Shown here: positions 1 through 7,546 of the stretch, one piece after another | Layout: each line of letters starts with the position of its first letter | How positions within the stretch are numbered: the stretch's first letter is position 1 | From: Solirubrobacter soli DSM 22325 | GTDB taxonomy: Bacteria; Actinomycetota; Thermoleophilia; Solirubrobacterales; Solirubrobacteraceae | Assembly: GCF_000423665.1 (NCBI RefSeq) | Contig: NZ_AUIK01000037.1 | Span: forward strand, 1 to 64,000 | Direction of reading: 5' to 3' | DNA: 64,000 nt | Translations under genes and position numbers: made by a program | The notes under the pieces: generated by a model | What the model saw: only the letters and a program-made list of their open reading frames with translations | Database searches by the model: none | Told to the model about the DNA's origin: nothing

Positions 1-2
1 TG

Positions 3-908
3 GGCCAGTACATCGCCATGCTCTCCGGGCAATACACCGCGTGCGAGGCCAACAACGACCTGCCCGACCACTGCCACCAGCACGTCGAGAACCTCTTCTC
101 CCAGCTCACGGCGACCGGGCGCAGCTGGCGCGACTACGAACAGTCGATGCCGAACGCCTGCGACCCCGTGGACGGCGGAGCTGCGTGGGCGCGCGACATC
201 TACTCCGCCCACCACAACCCAGCGCTGTACTTCACACAGATCCAGGGCGCCCGCGTCGACGAGGCGATCACGCCCTCCGCACCCTGCCGCAACTTCGACC
301 TGCCGATGGGGACCACCGCCCCCAACGACACCTCCTTCCTTGACCGCGACCTCGCCTCGGGCGACGTCGGCAACCTCAACCTGATCGTCCCCAACGACTG
401 CGCCAACGGCCACGACCTCTGCGGCACACGCGACCGCATCCGCCAATTCGACGACTTCCTGGCAAGCGAGATCCCGAAGATCCAGGACTCCCCCGCGTTC
501 GGACCCGACGGCGTCATCTTCATCACATGGGACGAAGGCTCCGACCCGCCCTACCACCCCGCCCACATCCTGACCGCGATCCTCGGACCCCACGTCCAAG
601 CCGGCGCCATCGACCGCCAACGCCACGATCACTACGGACTCGAGCGCACCCTGGCGACCGGCCTAGGCCTCGCCCCGCTGGCCCACGCCCGCGCAGCCAC
701 ACCAATCACCACGATCTGGCGCGAACCCGCCTTGCTCCGGAAGGCGCACCCGCGGCCGCGCCGAACCGCGCCACTGCCTCTCGCCAGCACAACCGTCGCA
801 ACCTGGCAGGCCCGACGCGCGATCGCAAGCACCTGTCGGGAGCGGCCGGCTCGAGCGGGTCTCGCCGGCTCGAGATCGTCGAGATGGGTCGCGGAGAGCC
901 GCCAGTGA
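3..908 (+). CDS. Phosphoesterase (PF04185 phospholipase C/acid phosphatase type), 5'-truncated by the window edge
   Basis: The frame is open from base 3, so the N-terminus lies outside the window. The visible part matches the C-terminal half of the alkaline-phosphatase-fold phosphoesterase family: a conserved IVPNDCANGHD stretch, then VIFITWDEGSD, which carries metal-binding acidic residues, then an HDHYGLERTLATGLGL segment that usually lies near the family's C-terminus. Such proteins are normally exported and hydrolyse phosphate esters of lipids or small molecules. About 55 residues after the last family-like segment are Arg/Ala-rich and unlike the family, so the original stop may have been lost in a rearrangement. 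The reading frame overlaps the next gene's GTG by 4 bases. Confidence 0.75.
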   Translation, partial: GQYIAMLSGQYTACEANNDLPDHCHQHVENLFSQLTATGRSWRDYEQSMPNACDPVDGGAAWARDIYSAHHNPALYFTQIQGARVDEAITPSAPCRNFDLPMGTTAPNDTSFLDRDLASGDVGNLNLIVPNDCANGHDLCGTRDRIRQFDDFLASEIPKIQDSPAFGPDGVIFITWDEGSDPPYHPAHILTAILGPHVQAGAIDRQRHDHYGLERTLATGLGLAPLAHARAATPITTIWREPALLRKAHPRPRRTAPLPLASTTVATWQARRAIASTCRERPARAGLAGSRSSRWVAESRQ

Positions 909-1183
909 CAATCACCTGCGTTCGAGGCGGCCGCAACGTAACGGATGATGCCGTGATGAGCTTCTACGTCAGCCACCGGATGGGTAGCGTCGATCCAGAC
1001 CCTCCTTTTGCGTCGTTGAACGGATTGCTCGATGAACTCGACGAGGAACCCGACGACGCCGAGCACTTCAGCGTTGCCGTCCCGCATCATCCCGAGCACG
1101 TACTCACGGCGGCTGCCGAAGGGAATCTCGAGCTTCTTCAGAGCCAGCCGTCGAAACCCGGATACGACCCAGCGGCCACGTAG
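905..1183 (+). CDS. Small acidic protein, possibly Imm1-like immunity protein
   Basis: This is a 92-residue frame. The GTG at 905 is chosen because GGAGAG lies about 6 bases upstream; an ATG at 884 has no such site. The protein reads MSFYVSH, then a stretch like NGLLDELDEEPDDAEHF, then a beta-rich segment. This layout (a short strand, a helix with a leading LLDEL, then strands) resembles small Imm1-type immunity proteins of actinobacteria, but no diagnostic residues prove it. No matching toxin gene is visible. Its start overlaps the end of the phosphoesterase frame (GTGA). It could equally be an unrelated small accessory protein. Confidence 0.4.
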   Translation: MTITCVRGGRNVTDDAVMSFYVSHRMGSVDPDPPFASLNGLLDELDEEPDDAEHFSVAVPHHPEHVLTAAAEGNLELLQSQPSKPGYDPAAT

Positions 1184-1450
1184 CCGCCGCGCGGAGTGCA
1201 TCGAGTGCGTTCTCGTCGAAACATCTCGTTGGCATCGACCATCTTGCGAAGAGTCCAGGGCCGTCGCGAACCCGTGTCGCCGGACGACCGCCCGATCGAA
1301 GTGGGCCTTCGGACAAGGCGAGACCGCGAAGGACGCGAGTTCGTCGACGAGAAGCGCTCTTCGCGCGACGTGCGGGGCGGACGCGGTGGCGGCGGGGCGC
1401 CCGACCGAACGCACCGCCGAGCGAGGGGCGGGATCGTTCACGGTTCACAC

Positions 1451-2287
1451 GTGCCGGCGGGACGTCCTTGGGCGCGAGCCGCGCGCGATGCCGCGCCCGC
1501 CCTACTCGCGTTGACGCTGTCGCCCGTCGCCGCGGCTGTAGCTCCGGACCCCGAGCGGCCGCTGGCGCGGGTGCGCGGCCTGATCGACATGGAGCGGCGA
1601 GTCGGGCTGTTCTTCGAGCCGACCGTTCACGTCTGGGTCGGCGCCCGGCCACCTCTCTTGCGAACGCTCCGACTGACCTACATCGCCGCGCATCTGCCAG
1701 TGGCGCTCGGCGTGCTTGCCTGGACCCGACGTGCGCACCCGCAGGCGTTCCCCCAGGCCCGGGACACGTTCGCCGCAACCCAGGCGCTTGCGGCGATCGG
1801 GTACCTCATCGCTCCCACGGCACCACCGAGAATGATCGCTGGTCTCGGCTACGACGACCGGCCGAGACCGGGTGACCAGGGGTTCGGACGATCGATCCAA
1901 AGCCCCTACGCCTCTATGCCCAGTGCCCACACCGCATTCTCGGTGGTCGCCGCAGGGACGGTATGGGCTCTGGCGCGGTCGCGACCTGTGCGCGCAGTCG
2001 CGCTCCTCTATCCGCCGGCGGTCGTCGTCGAGATCATCGCGACCGGCGATCACGTCTGGCTCGACGCGGTCGGCGGAGTTGTCGTAGCGGGGCTCGGCTT
2101 CGCGACCGCCCGCGCGACGCGTCGCGCCCCCCGCTTCCCGAGTGTCGACTCAGGACGAAGCCGGCGCCATACGCGACGTCGAGTGCACAGCCGAGTTCTC
2201 GGCTTCGCCGCCGCTGGCCGCGCTGCTGCCCGAATTTCGGCAGCCGGCGGGCCGCGTCGCGCACGACGCCGTGCGAACAGCTCCTAG
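1451..2287 (+). CDS. PAP2-superfamily membrane phosphatase (PAP2_3 type)
   Basis: This is an integral membrane phosphatase/phosphotransferase of the inositolphosphotransferase-like PAP2 group, acting on lipid or polyprenyl phosphates at the membrane. The phosphatase signature is visible as YASMPSAHTAF followed about 40 residues later by GDHVWLDAVGG, supplying the SxH and HxxxD residues. Hydrophobic helices surround these motifs. An ERRVGLFFEP segment near the N-terminus is typical of the subgroup. The frame stays open far upstream (from 1196), but the GTG at 1451 fits the usual family length of about 280 residues. The last 60 residues are Arg-rich and probably not part of the fold. Confidence 0.75.
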   Translation: MPAGRPWARAARDAAPALLALTLSPVAAAVAPDPERPLARVRGLIDMERRVGLFFEPTVHVWVGARPPLLRTLRLTYIAAHLPVALGVLAWTRRAHPQAFPQARDTFAATQALAAIGYLIAPTAPPRMIAGLGYDDRPRPGDQGFGRSIQSPYASMPSAHTAFSVVAAGTVWALARSRPVRAVALLYPPAVVVEIIATGDHVWLDAVGGVVVAGLGFATARATRRAPRFPSVDSGRSRRHTRRRVHSRVLGFAAAGRAAARISAAGGPRRARRRANSS

Positions 2288-2756
2288 GCTTACCGACGTG
2301 CCCAAGTTCGGACAGCCGACGCTATGTCGTTCTCACGGAACTGTGCGTTCGCTTCGGGTTCTGCACGACTCTTCAGGATCACGACCTGGAGGATGCGGCG
2401 TCGGCCGCCGAGGTGGTTGATCCCACGAGTGGCTGTTCGCACCACACGGACGCGGTGCGGCGGCCGGGAAGCCGTGGTAGCGACTCGCACTACGTCCGCT
2501 TGTGTCGCCCCGGCCACAAGTGCGACGGGCGTGTTCATCCCCCGTCGGTGTCACCCGATCGCCGGTACCACCGCTTGCCGGACTTCGATCATTGCCGACA
2601 ACCCCATGTCGGCGACGAACACCAGCCGTGGGCGGCTTGAGGCGAGGCCGAGCCGTAGGTTCTCCGCGCGGCACCGACAGCGATACGCCGAAACCGCTAC
2701 AACCCGAGACGCGAACGCTAGACGGAGCGTTCGCCGCTGCACTGGACACGCCCGTG
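2288..2756. other. 469-base stretch without a convincing gene
   Basis: Several open frames cross this stretch on both strands, but none has a ribosome-binding site, a recognisable motif or actinobacterial codon use. The base composition looks less G+C-rich than the core of the window. No tRNA, terminator hairpin or repeat was seen. It may be decayed coding sequence. Confidence 0.5.
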
Positions 2757-3428
2757 CTAGTGCTTGAGTAGGCCTAATCCGCCGAGCACGGTCAGCGCGC
2801 TGCCGACGAGCAAGAACAGACACGCGAGGACCACCGGCCAGCGCCGTTGGATCCATTCACCGCCGCGTTGCAGCCACGGCTGGGCGCGCTCTCCGGCGAC
2901 CAGCAGGACCGCGACGATCGCCAACAACGGCGCGACGAAAGCGACGCAGTAGAGAACGAGCATGACGATCGACTGGACGACGCTGGCATCGGAGGCAACG
3001 ATCCCAGCGATGACGGCGAAGTACGGAACGGCGGAGGGCAACTCGATCGCCGCCACTGACACGCCCACGATCAACGCGGAGCCCCCGCCGCCGCCACGCA
3101 TCGGCAGCTCCCGACGCGTCAGACGCCGACGCCCGGTCCACAGCGCCGCCGCGGCGGCGAGCAAAAGCACGCCGGCGATGAGCTCGATCACATGCCGAAG
3201 CGTCTCGTTGGGGTGCGGGAGCAGCGCGATCAGAAGCCTGCCGGGCCCGACTGCCAGGGCAATGCCGGCGACGAGGTCCACGGCAAAGACCCCGAGCGTG
3301 AACAGCAGCACCTGCCGGACAGCCCGCTGGCCGGTGGCAAGGTAGAGCGCCGGACCCACCGTGCTGGGGTTCAGCGAATCAGCCAGGCCAACAGAGATGG
3401 CCACGCCGGCGAGCCGCAGCATCACCAT
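2757..3428 (-). CDS. Six-helix membrane protein, GAP/LysE-like
   Basis: This 223-residue membrane protein has about six hydrophobic segments, arranged as two groups of three around a basic, glycine-rich cytoplasmic loop (WTGRRRLTRRELPMRGGGGG). The opening ISVGLADSLNPSTVGPAL resembles the NP-containing first helix of the LysE/CcdA/GAP (Sap) small-exporter group, in which the Asn-Pro pair sits in the first helix. A second IELPSAVPYFAVIAG segment mirrors it, as expected for an inverted repeat. Export of a small molecule or glycolipid precursor is a family-level guess. It stands alone, with no neighbour in the same direction within 100 bases. Confidence 0.65.
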   Translation of the reverse strand: MVMLRLAGVAISVGLADSLNPSTVGPALYLATGQRAVRQVLLFTLGVFAVDLVAGIALAVGPGRLLIALLPHPNETLRHVIELIAGVLLLAAAAALWTGRRRLTRRELPMRGGGGGSALIVGVSVAAIELPSAVPYFAVIAGIVASDASVVQSIVMLVLYCVAFVAPLLAIVAVLLVAGERAQPWLQRGGEWIQRRWPVVLACLFLLVGSALTVLGGLGLLKH

Positions 3429-3537
3429 GAGGTGCTCTGCGGTTCACGATCCGGGATCGCCATCAACGCATCGTCGACCACTGGCGACGCGAACCCACGC
3501 AGAACATGACACCGAGAGGCACTCTGCAATACCTTGG

Positions 3538-4551
3538 CTACGCGCCGGTCTTGGCGGTGATGAGACCGAGCCGATTGCCGTCCGGCGACCATTCCAGAGC
3601 TGACAACGCCTCTTCCCGCGACAGCGTGGCGATCGTGCGAAGCCGACCGTCGGCGAGCACACCGATCTCGCGCGAGCCGATTCCGAACGCCAGCGAGCGT
3701 CCGTCCGGCGCGTACGTCATCGACTGAGGACGCGCTCGGAGCTTGCGCAGGACCTGCACGTGTCCGCTCGCGAGGGTGATGCGCGTGAGACGTCGTCTGC
3801 TGTCGCCGGTCGCGATCGCCCGCCCATCTGGCGTCCACGCCGCACCGAAGAACCAGCGCCCGCGACGCGTGCCACCCAGCGCGCGGACACGGCCTGTGCT
3901 CACGTCCAGGACGTTGACGCCCATTCGCAGCCGGATCTGCGGCAGAGGATGGCGGCGCCGGACCGGCGGCGGCGAGTAGGCGAGTTGGGCTCCGCTCGGC
4001 GAGAACGCACCCGTGGCCCCCAGCGCGCCACCGCGCGGGCTCACGTTGGAAACAACCTGCCCTGTCAATGCGTCGGCGATGACGATTCCACCGGCCCGTG
4101 GGCTGTCGCCCGTGCCGAGTATCGCGACGCGCTGTCCATCCGGAGTCCAGGTGGGAGCGCCGAGGTCGGCATAGGCGCTCGCGAAGCCCGCGACACGCAC
4201 GTGTCCGCCGCGCTCACGGATCACCGCGCCCGGCACACCGTTCGCGCCTTCTTCGCCGAGCCCGGCGATTGCAAGACCATCGGGAGACAGAACCGGGCGT
4301 GAGAGCCATGGCGACAACGATTCCAGCGTCTCGGGCGCGTGCCCGGGGACAACCCCGATCACCCCCGGGGCGCCACTGGACCGCAACGCCAGAAGGCGTT
4401 GAGCTTCAGGCTCCCACTGAATGTCCGCGAACTCCCCGGAAACTGCAGCGAGCCGCTCGCCGGTGTGAGCGTCGCCGATCACGACGTCCGCGGCTGCTGG
4501 AGCGGCACCGGACAAACACAACACACCCGCAACCAGCACGCCGCCCAGCAC
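3538..4551 (-). CDS. Secreted TolB/WD40-like beta-propeller protein
   Basis: This is an exported protein of about 337 residues made of repeated beta-propeller blades. Blade signatures such as WTPDGQRVAI, FSPSGAQLAY, WTPDGRAIAT, YAPDGRSLAF and WSPDGNRLGL recur every 40-60 residues, as in TolB/PD40 domains. The GTG at 4551 opens directly onto a hydrophobic segment ending in GAAPAAADV, a plausible signal peptide. Another GTG at 4632 or the ATG at 4701 would add a charged leader. No catalytic residues are evident, so binding or scaffolding is the likely role. No operon partner is evident. Confidence 0.6.
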   Translation of the reverse strand: MLGGVLVAGVLCLSGAAPAAADVVIGDAHTGERLAAVSGEFADIQWEPEAQRLLALRSSGAPGVIGVVPGHAPETLESLSPWLSRPVLSPDGLAIAGLGEEGANGVPGAVIRERGGHVRVAGFASAYADLGAPTWTPDGQRVAILGTGDSPRAGGIVIADALTGQVVSNVSPRGGALGATGAFSPSGAQLAYSPPPVRRRHPLPQIRLRMGVNVLDVSTGRVRALGGTRRGRWFFGAAWTPDGRAIATGDSRRRLTRITLASGHVQVLRKLRARPQSMTYAPDGRSLAFGIGSREIGVLADGRLRTIATLSREEALSALEWSPDGNRLGLITAKTGA

Positions 4552-4707
4552 GTCCCCGCAAACACGGCGCGCAGCCGCGAGACAAATCCGACGATCGCTA
4601 TCTCCGTCGCTGTCTAACCGAGCGCCGGGCACCAGACGATTGTGCCCCAATTGTGGACTTCCGAGACTCTGCACGTACTGGTTCGCGGGCGCAGGACGCA
4701 CGAGCTG

Positions 4708-5195
4708 TCACCACGGCGCTATGGGATCTGCATCGTCGTCGAACGAGAACCGTTCGACGGCCTGGCAGTCCGCTGCGGTCACGATCCAATCCATCGGCGC
4801 CGTGAGATCGACAGCGGCGATGCGAGCCCATGACGGCCCTTCAGCGGCATCATTGAGCGCCGGGTTCAGGCGAGCGATCGCGCGCTCGAGGACGATCCCG
4901 GCAGGTCCAGTCAGCGTCAGCGAGACCCCGGGTTCGCGTGGGATTTCTTGTTCGATCCTCGACAGCACCTGCAGAAGCGCGCGCAGCTCAGCGATGTCAC
5001 CTGCGTCGCCCCCCCCGCGCCACCGTGTTCGAGATCGACGACGCGGTGTCTGGCTGAGTTCGCCCTGGCCGCCAACGCGGCCTCTAGGTCCGGCCGGTGC
5101 GCTGGGGCGAGTTCGATCCGTAGGACGTCGCACACGCCGAGTCCCCGGACGGTGCTGTCGAGCCGAGCCTGATTGGCGGTACGGTCTGGCTGCAT
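4708..5195 (-). pseudogene. Unknown gene interrupted by a frameshift in a G8 tract
   Basis: An ATG at 5195 has GGAGAGGAG just upstream and starts a sensible frame (MQPDRTANQARLDSTVRGLG and on) to about residue 62. There the frame runs into eight consecutive G (C on the plus strand, 5009-5016). Reading continues sensibly only after a shift of one base, with DIAELRALLQVLSRIEQEI and on to a stop at 4708-4710. The joined product would be about 160 residues, soluble, with an acidic C-terminus (FSFDDDADPIAPW). One extra G would restore the frame. The family was not recognised. It is either a decayed gene, a phase-variable gene or a sequencing undercall in the homopolymer. Confidence 0.6.
5009..5016. 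repeat. Homopolymer of eight C (G on the coding strand)
   Basis: This run lies exactly where the reading frame of the minus-strand gene at 4708-5195 switches. Homopolymers of this length are prone to slippage in vivo and to miscounting in sequencing. Confidence 0.8.
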
Positions 5196-5437
5196 AGGAG
5201 TCTCCTCTCCCGTGCCGGCCCCGGGGCGTTGGCGCGCCGCCGGGGCGCTTTGATTCGGTCGTCGAACCCAGGCTACTCGGCAATAGCGTCCGTCGAACGC
5301 GACCTCGCGCAGTGCGTGTTGGTGGGACGAACTTCCGGCGGGGCGGACTACTACACGCACCGGCTACGCACATCGCGCAGCCGGGGTGGGCGCGCGGCGG
5401 CCGCATGCGAGCCGCCGGCCCTCGCCGAACGCCAGAC

Positions 5438-6340
5438 TCAGCGCTCGCGTCCGTTCTTGCGCCGTGAGCGTTCCTCCCCCACCCTCGCGATCTCCCGCTC
5501 CACTCGCTGACACGTGCGGAGCTGACCGCCGTTCGACGGCGGGTCTCCAATCGCGTTATCGCGCGACTCGTAGCCGTGGGCGACGCGGTAGTCGTCGATC
5601 GCCAACGCTGCGCGTCGCCACGCGAGGATCGTCCCGCCGTCGGACTTGGAGCGAAACGGGCACGTCCCGATCGCGCTGCGAAGCCACGCCGGCGGCGCCT
5701 CTTCGAGATCACGCAGCCTCGCAACGCGCGGGGATGCCACCGGGCGCTCTATGTGGTGATGGTATTCGTTGAGGTCCGCTACCCGCATCGCCGCATCGCC
5801 GCATCGACAAGCACTCTCGCGACACGCTGCCGGCTGATCCCCATCAACTCGGCGACGTCCTCCTGCCGTGAGACCTGCGACCGCAGCATCACCGCCGTGC
5901 GCATCTGCGGCGGCAGCTTGCGCAATTCCTCCAACGCAGCCTGGAACTCCGGGCGCCGCGCGTAGTGGTCTTGGGGGTCCATCTACTCGACCTCGAGCCC
6001 GGTCTTGTCCACCACCGACCGCTCCTCCACTCCAGCGCCGTCTGCCGCCACACCTCACGCTGAACCGTCCTGAACAGCCATCCGCGCCAGTTGCCCTGCT
6101 CGCGATCCGGCTGGTGGCGCATGAACTCGATCCACGCGTGGGCGCACGCGTCGTCGACGATCTCGTGACTCGCGCGGACAGAGCCCTGACCGGTCTTGAC
6201 GAGCTCGAAGTGAAACGCGGCGTAGAGGTCGAACTCATCGCCGCGCAGGCGTAGTGGGGGCTCATCGCCTGCCTCTTCCCCTGTGGTCTCGGTGGTAGTT
6301 GCAGCGAAGACTTTCCCCGAATTGTCCCCGTCGCGGGGGA
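5438..6340 (-). pseudogene. Decayed sigma-70-like factor, paralogue of the intact gene at 6492-7448
   Basis: Homology to the intact neighbour is spread over three frames. The first third (GDEFDLYAAFHFEL to GNWRGWLFRTVQREVW) matches sigma region 2. The middle (5779-5982; MDPQDHYARRPEF to EDVAELMGISRQRVARVL) matches region 4. The last part (MRVADLNEYHHHIERPVASP to the stop at 5438) matches the C-terminal tail, including PPAWLRSAIG and ILAWRRAALAIDDYR. The first frame change lies near 5985, just after an in-frame TAG. The second coincides with a three-copy 8-base tandem repeat at 5784-5807. The gene must once have encoded a protein of about 300 residues and is now almost certainly inactive. No clear start codon remains. 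Confidence 0.7.
5784..5807. repeat. 8-base tandem repeat, three units
   Basis: The unit cgcatcgc occurs at 5784-5791 and 5792-5799, then once more with a single change (cgcatcga) at 5800-5807. Adding or losing an 8-base unit changes the frame, and the sigma-factor pseudogene changes frame exactly here. Confidence 0.75.
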
Positions 6341-6366
6341 CCGCTCGGTCCGCTTCTACACGGAGA

Positions 6367-6382
6367 CCCTGCGTTTGCAGGG
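6367..6382 (-). terminator. Short hairpin downstream of the tRNA-His fragment
   Basis: CCCTGC-GTTT-GCAGGG is a perfect 6-bp stem. On the minus strand it lies 10 bases beyond the 3' end of the tRNA-His fragment, where a tRNA terminator would be expected. It may have travelled with the fragment. No clear T-tract follows. Confidence 0.4.
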
Positions 6383-6391
6383 CATACGTGA

Positions 6392-6437
6392 GGGTGAGCG
6401 ACGGAACTCGAACCCGCGGCCGCCGGGACCACAACCC
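6392..6437 (-). other. 3' fragment of tRNA-His(GTG), attachment-site-like
   Basis: On the minus strand these 46 bases read from the anticodon loop to the acceptor end of a tRNA-His: TTGTGGT (anticodon GTG), the 3' anticodon strand CCCGG, a T-arm with loop TTCGAGT, and acceptor CGCTCAC followed by C. The 5' half (acceptor, D-arm, 5' anticodon strand) is missing; the sequence upstream is unrelated. Integrase attachment cores often begin in the anticodon loop and duplicate the 3' half of the tRNA, so this is best read as an orphan att site. No intact tRNA-His lies in the window. Confidence 0.65.
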
Positions 6438-6491
6438 AAAGCCGGGGCAGCGCCGTGACGTTACAGGCGTTGCCCGGAGGCGACATGGACG

Positions 6492-7448
6492 TCATCGTTC
6501 GAGGCTGTTCCCTCGCCGACGTGCGCGCTCGGTGATGACCCGATCGACGGCCTCCTGGGCCCGTTCGTGCGCACGCCGGGCGACGAGATCGTCGATCGGC
6601 TCCGGGCCGAGACTCTCGTAAGTCGAGGTCCAGCCGTGGTCGTGGCGGTAGTCGTCGATCGCGAGTGCCGCGCGACGCCAGGCCAGGATCGACGCGCTTG
6701 CGTTCTTGTCTCTCGCCGGCGGCCGCCCGATCGCGTGCACGAGCCATGCGGGTGGGGCGTCCTCGAGTTCGCGCAGGCGGGCCGCTCGAGGCGACGCAAC
6801 CGGGCGATCGCGCTCGGCGCGCTGCTCGGCAGCTTCGCTCAAATACGCTCCGGCTGAAGCCAGCAGGTAGCCGACGCGCGACTCGGGAATGTCGAGGATC
6901 TCCGCTACGTCCCGATGCCGGCGCACCTGGGAGGCGACAAGCACGACCTTCTGCATCGACTTTGGCAGCTGCTTGAGCTGGGCCACCGCCTCCCGGAAGT
7001 CCTCGCGGAATTGAAGCCGCACCGCGGGATCGGGATCGACCTGCTCGCGGTGCTGCGTCGCGCTCATCAGTGGCAGATCGCGGTTGCGGATCGCGGTCAG
7101 TCGCCAGGTCTCGCGCTGCGCGGTACGAAACAGCCAGCCCTGCCAGTTGTCGCCGCGCTCGGGCTGGTACCGGAAGAACTGCAGCCACGCGAACGCACAC
7201 GCGTCCAACACGTCCTCGCGCGGCGCCCTGACGACGTTGGAGACCTTGACCTCGAGCTGGCGATTGAACTTCAGGTACAGCTCGGGCTCGTCGCCGAGGA
7301 ACCGGACCGGCAGATGGGCCAGCTCGTCGGGTTCTTGTTCTGACCATCGATCCGCGTCGAGACCGTCCGGTGAGTCCGACGGCTTGCCGAACGCCGAGTC
7401 GCCCCCGGTCGCGCTGAACTCGTCTGAGTTGTCGTGAGTCTCGTCCAC
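6492..7448 (-). CDS. Sigma-70-family factor with an extra C-terminal tail
   Basis: The 318-residue protein starts at GTG 7448, preceded by GGAGGACCA. Residues 55-118 look like sigma region 2 (YLKFNRQLEV, then DACAFAWLQFF and GWLFRTAQRETWRL). Residues 145-205 look like region 4 with a helix-turn-helix (HRDVAEILDIPESRVGYLL). The N-terminal 45 residues are acidic. Residues 228-318 form an additional tail (APPAWLVHAIG, then ILAWRRAALAIDDYRHDHG) that ordinary ECF factors lack. By recollection it resembles the repeated PP-W-AIG / AIxDYR tails of actinobacterial conjugative relaxases. It lies between the integrase and the tRNA-His fragment, so it is probably an element-encoded regulator. No anti-sigma gene is adjacent. 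Confidence 0.65.
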   Translation of the reverse strand: MDETHDNSDEFSATGGDSAFGKPSDSPDGLDADRWSEQEPDELAHLPVRFLGDEPELYLKFNRQLEVKVSNVVRAPREDVLDACAFAWLQFFRYQPERGDNWQGWLFRTAQRETWRLTAIRNRDLPLMSATQHREQVDPDPAVRLQFREDFREAVAQLKQLPKSMQKVVLVASQVRRHRDVAEILDIPESRVGYLLASAGAYLSEAAEQRAERDRPVASPRAARLRELEDAPPAWLVHAIGRPPARDKNASASILAWRRAALAIDDYRHDHGWTSTYESLGPEPIDDLVARRAHERAQEAVDRVITERARRRGNSLER

Positions 7449-7546
7449 TGGTCCTCCGGCCGATCCGCGACGACCCGTCGTGCAGACGGGCCCGTGTGGG
7501 GACAGCCGGTGAGGGGCCGCAAACGGCCACGACTCGCGACGCGTGA

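Noticed and set aside
2324..2767. Open frames of 90-150 codons in the gap after the PAP2 gene
   Set aside because: All lack ribosome-binding sites and family-like sequence; Arg/Ser-rich composition marks them as chance frames.
6380..6470. A complete tRNA-His gene
   Set aside because: The acceptor 5' strand, D-arm and 5' anticodon strand are absent, so only a 3' fragment is present.
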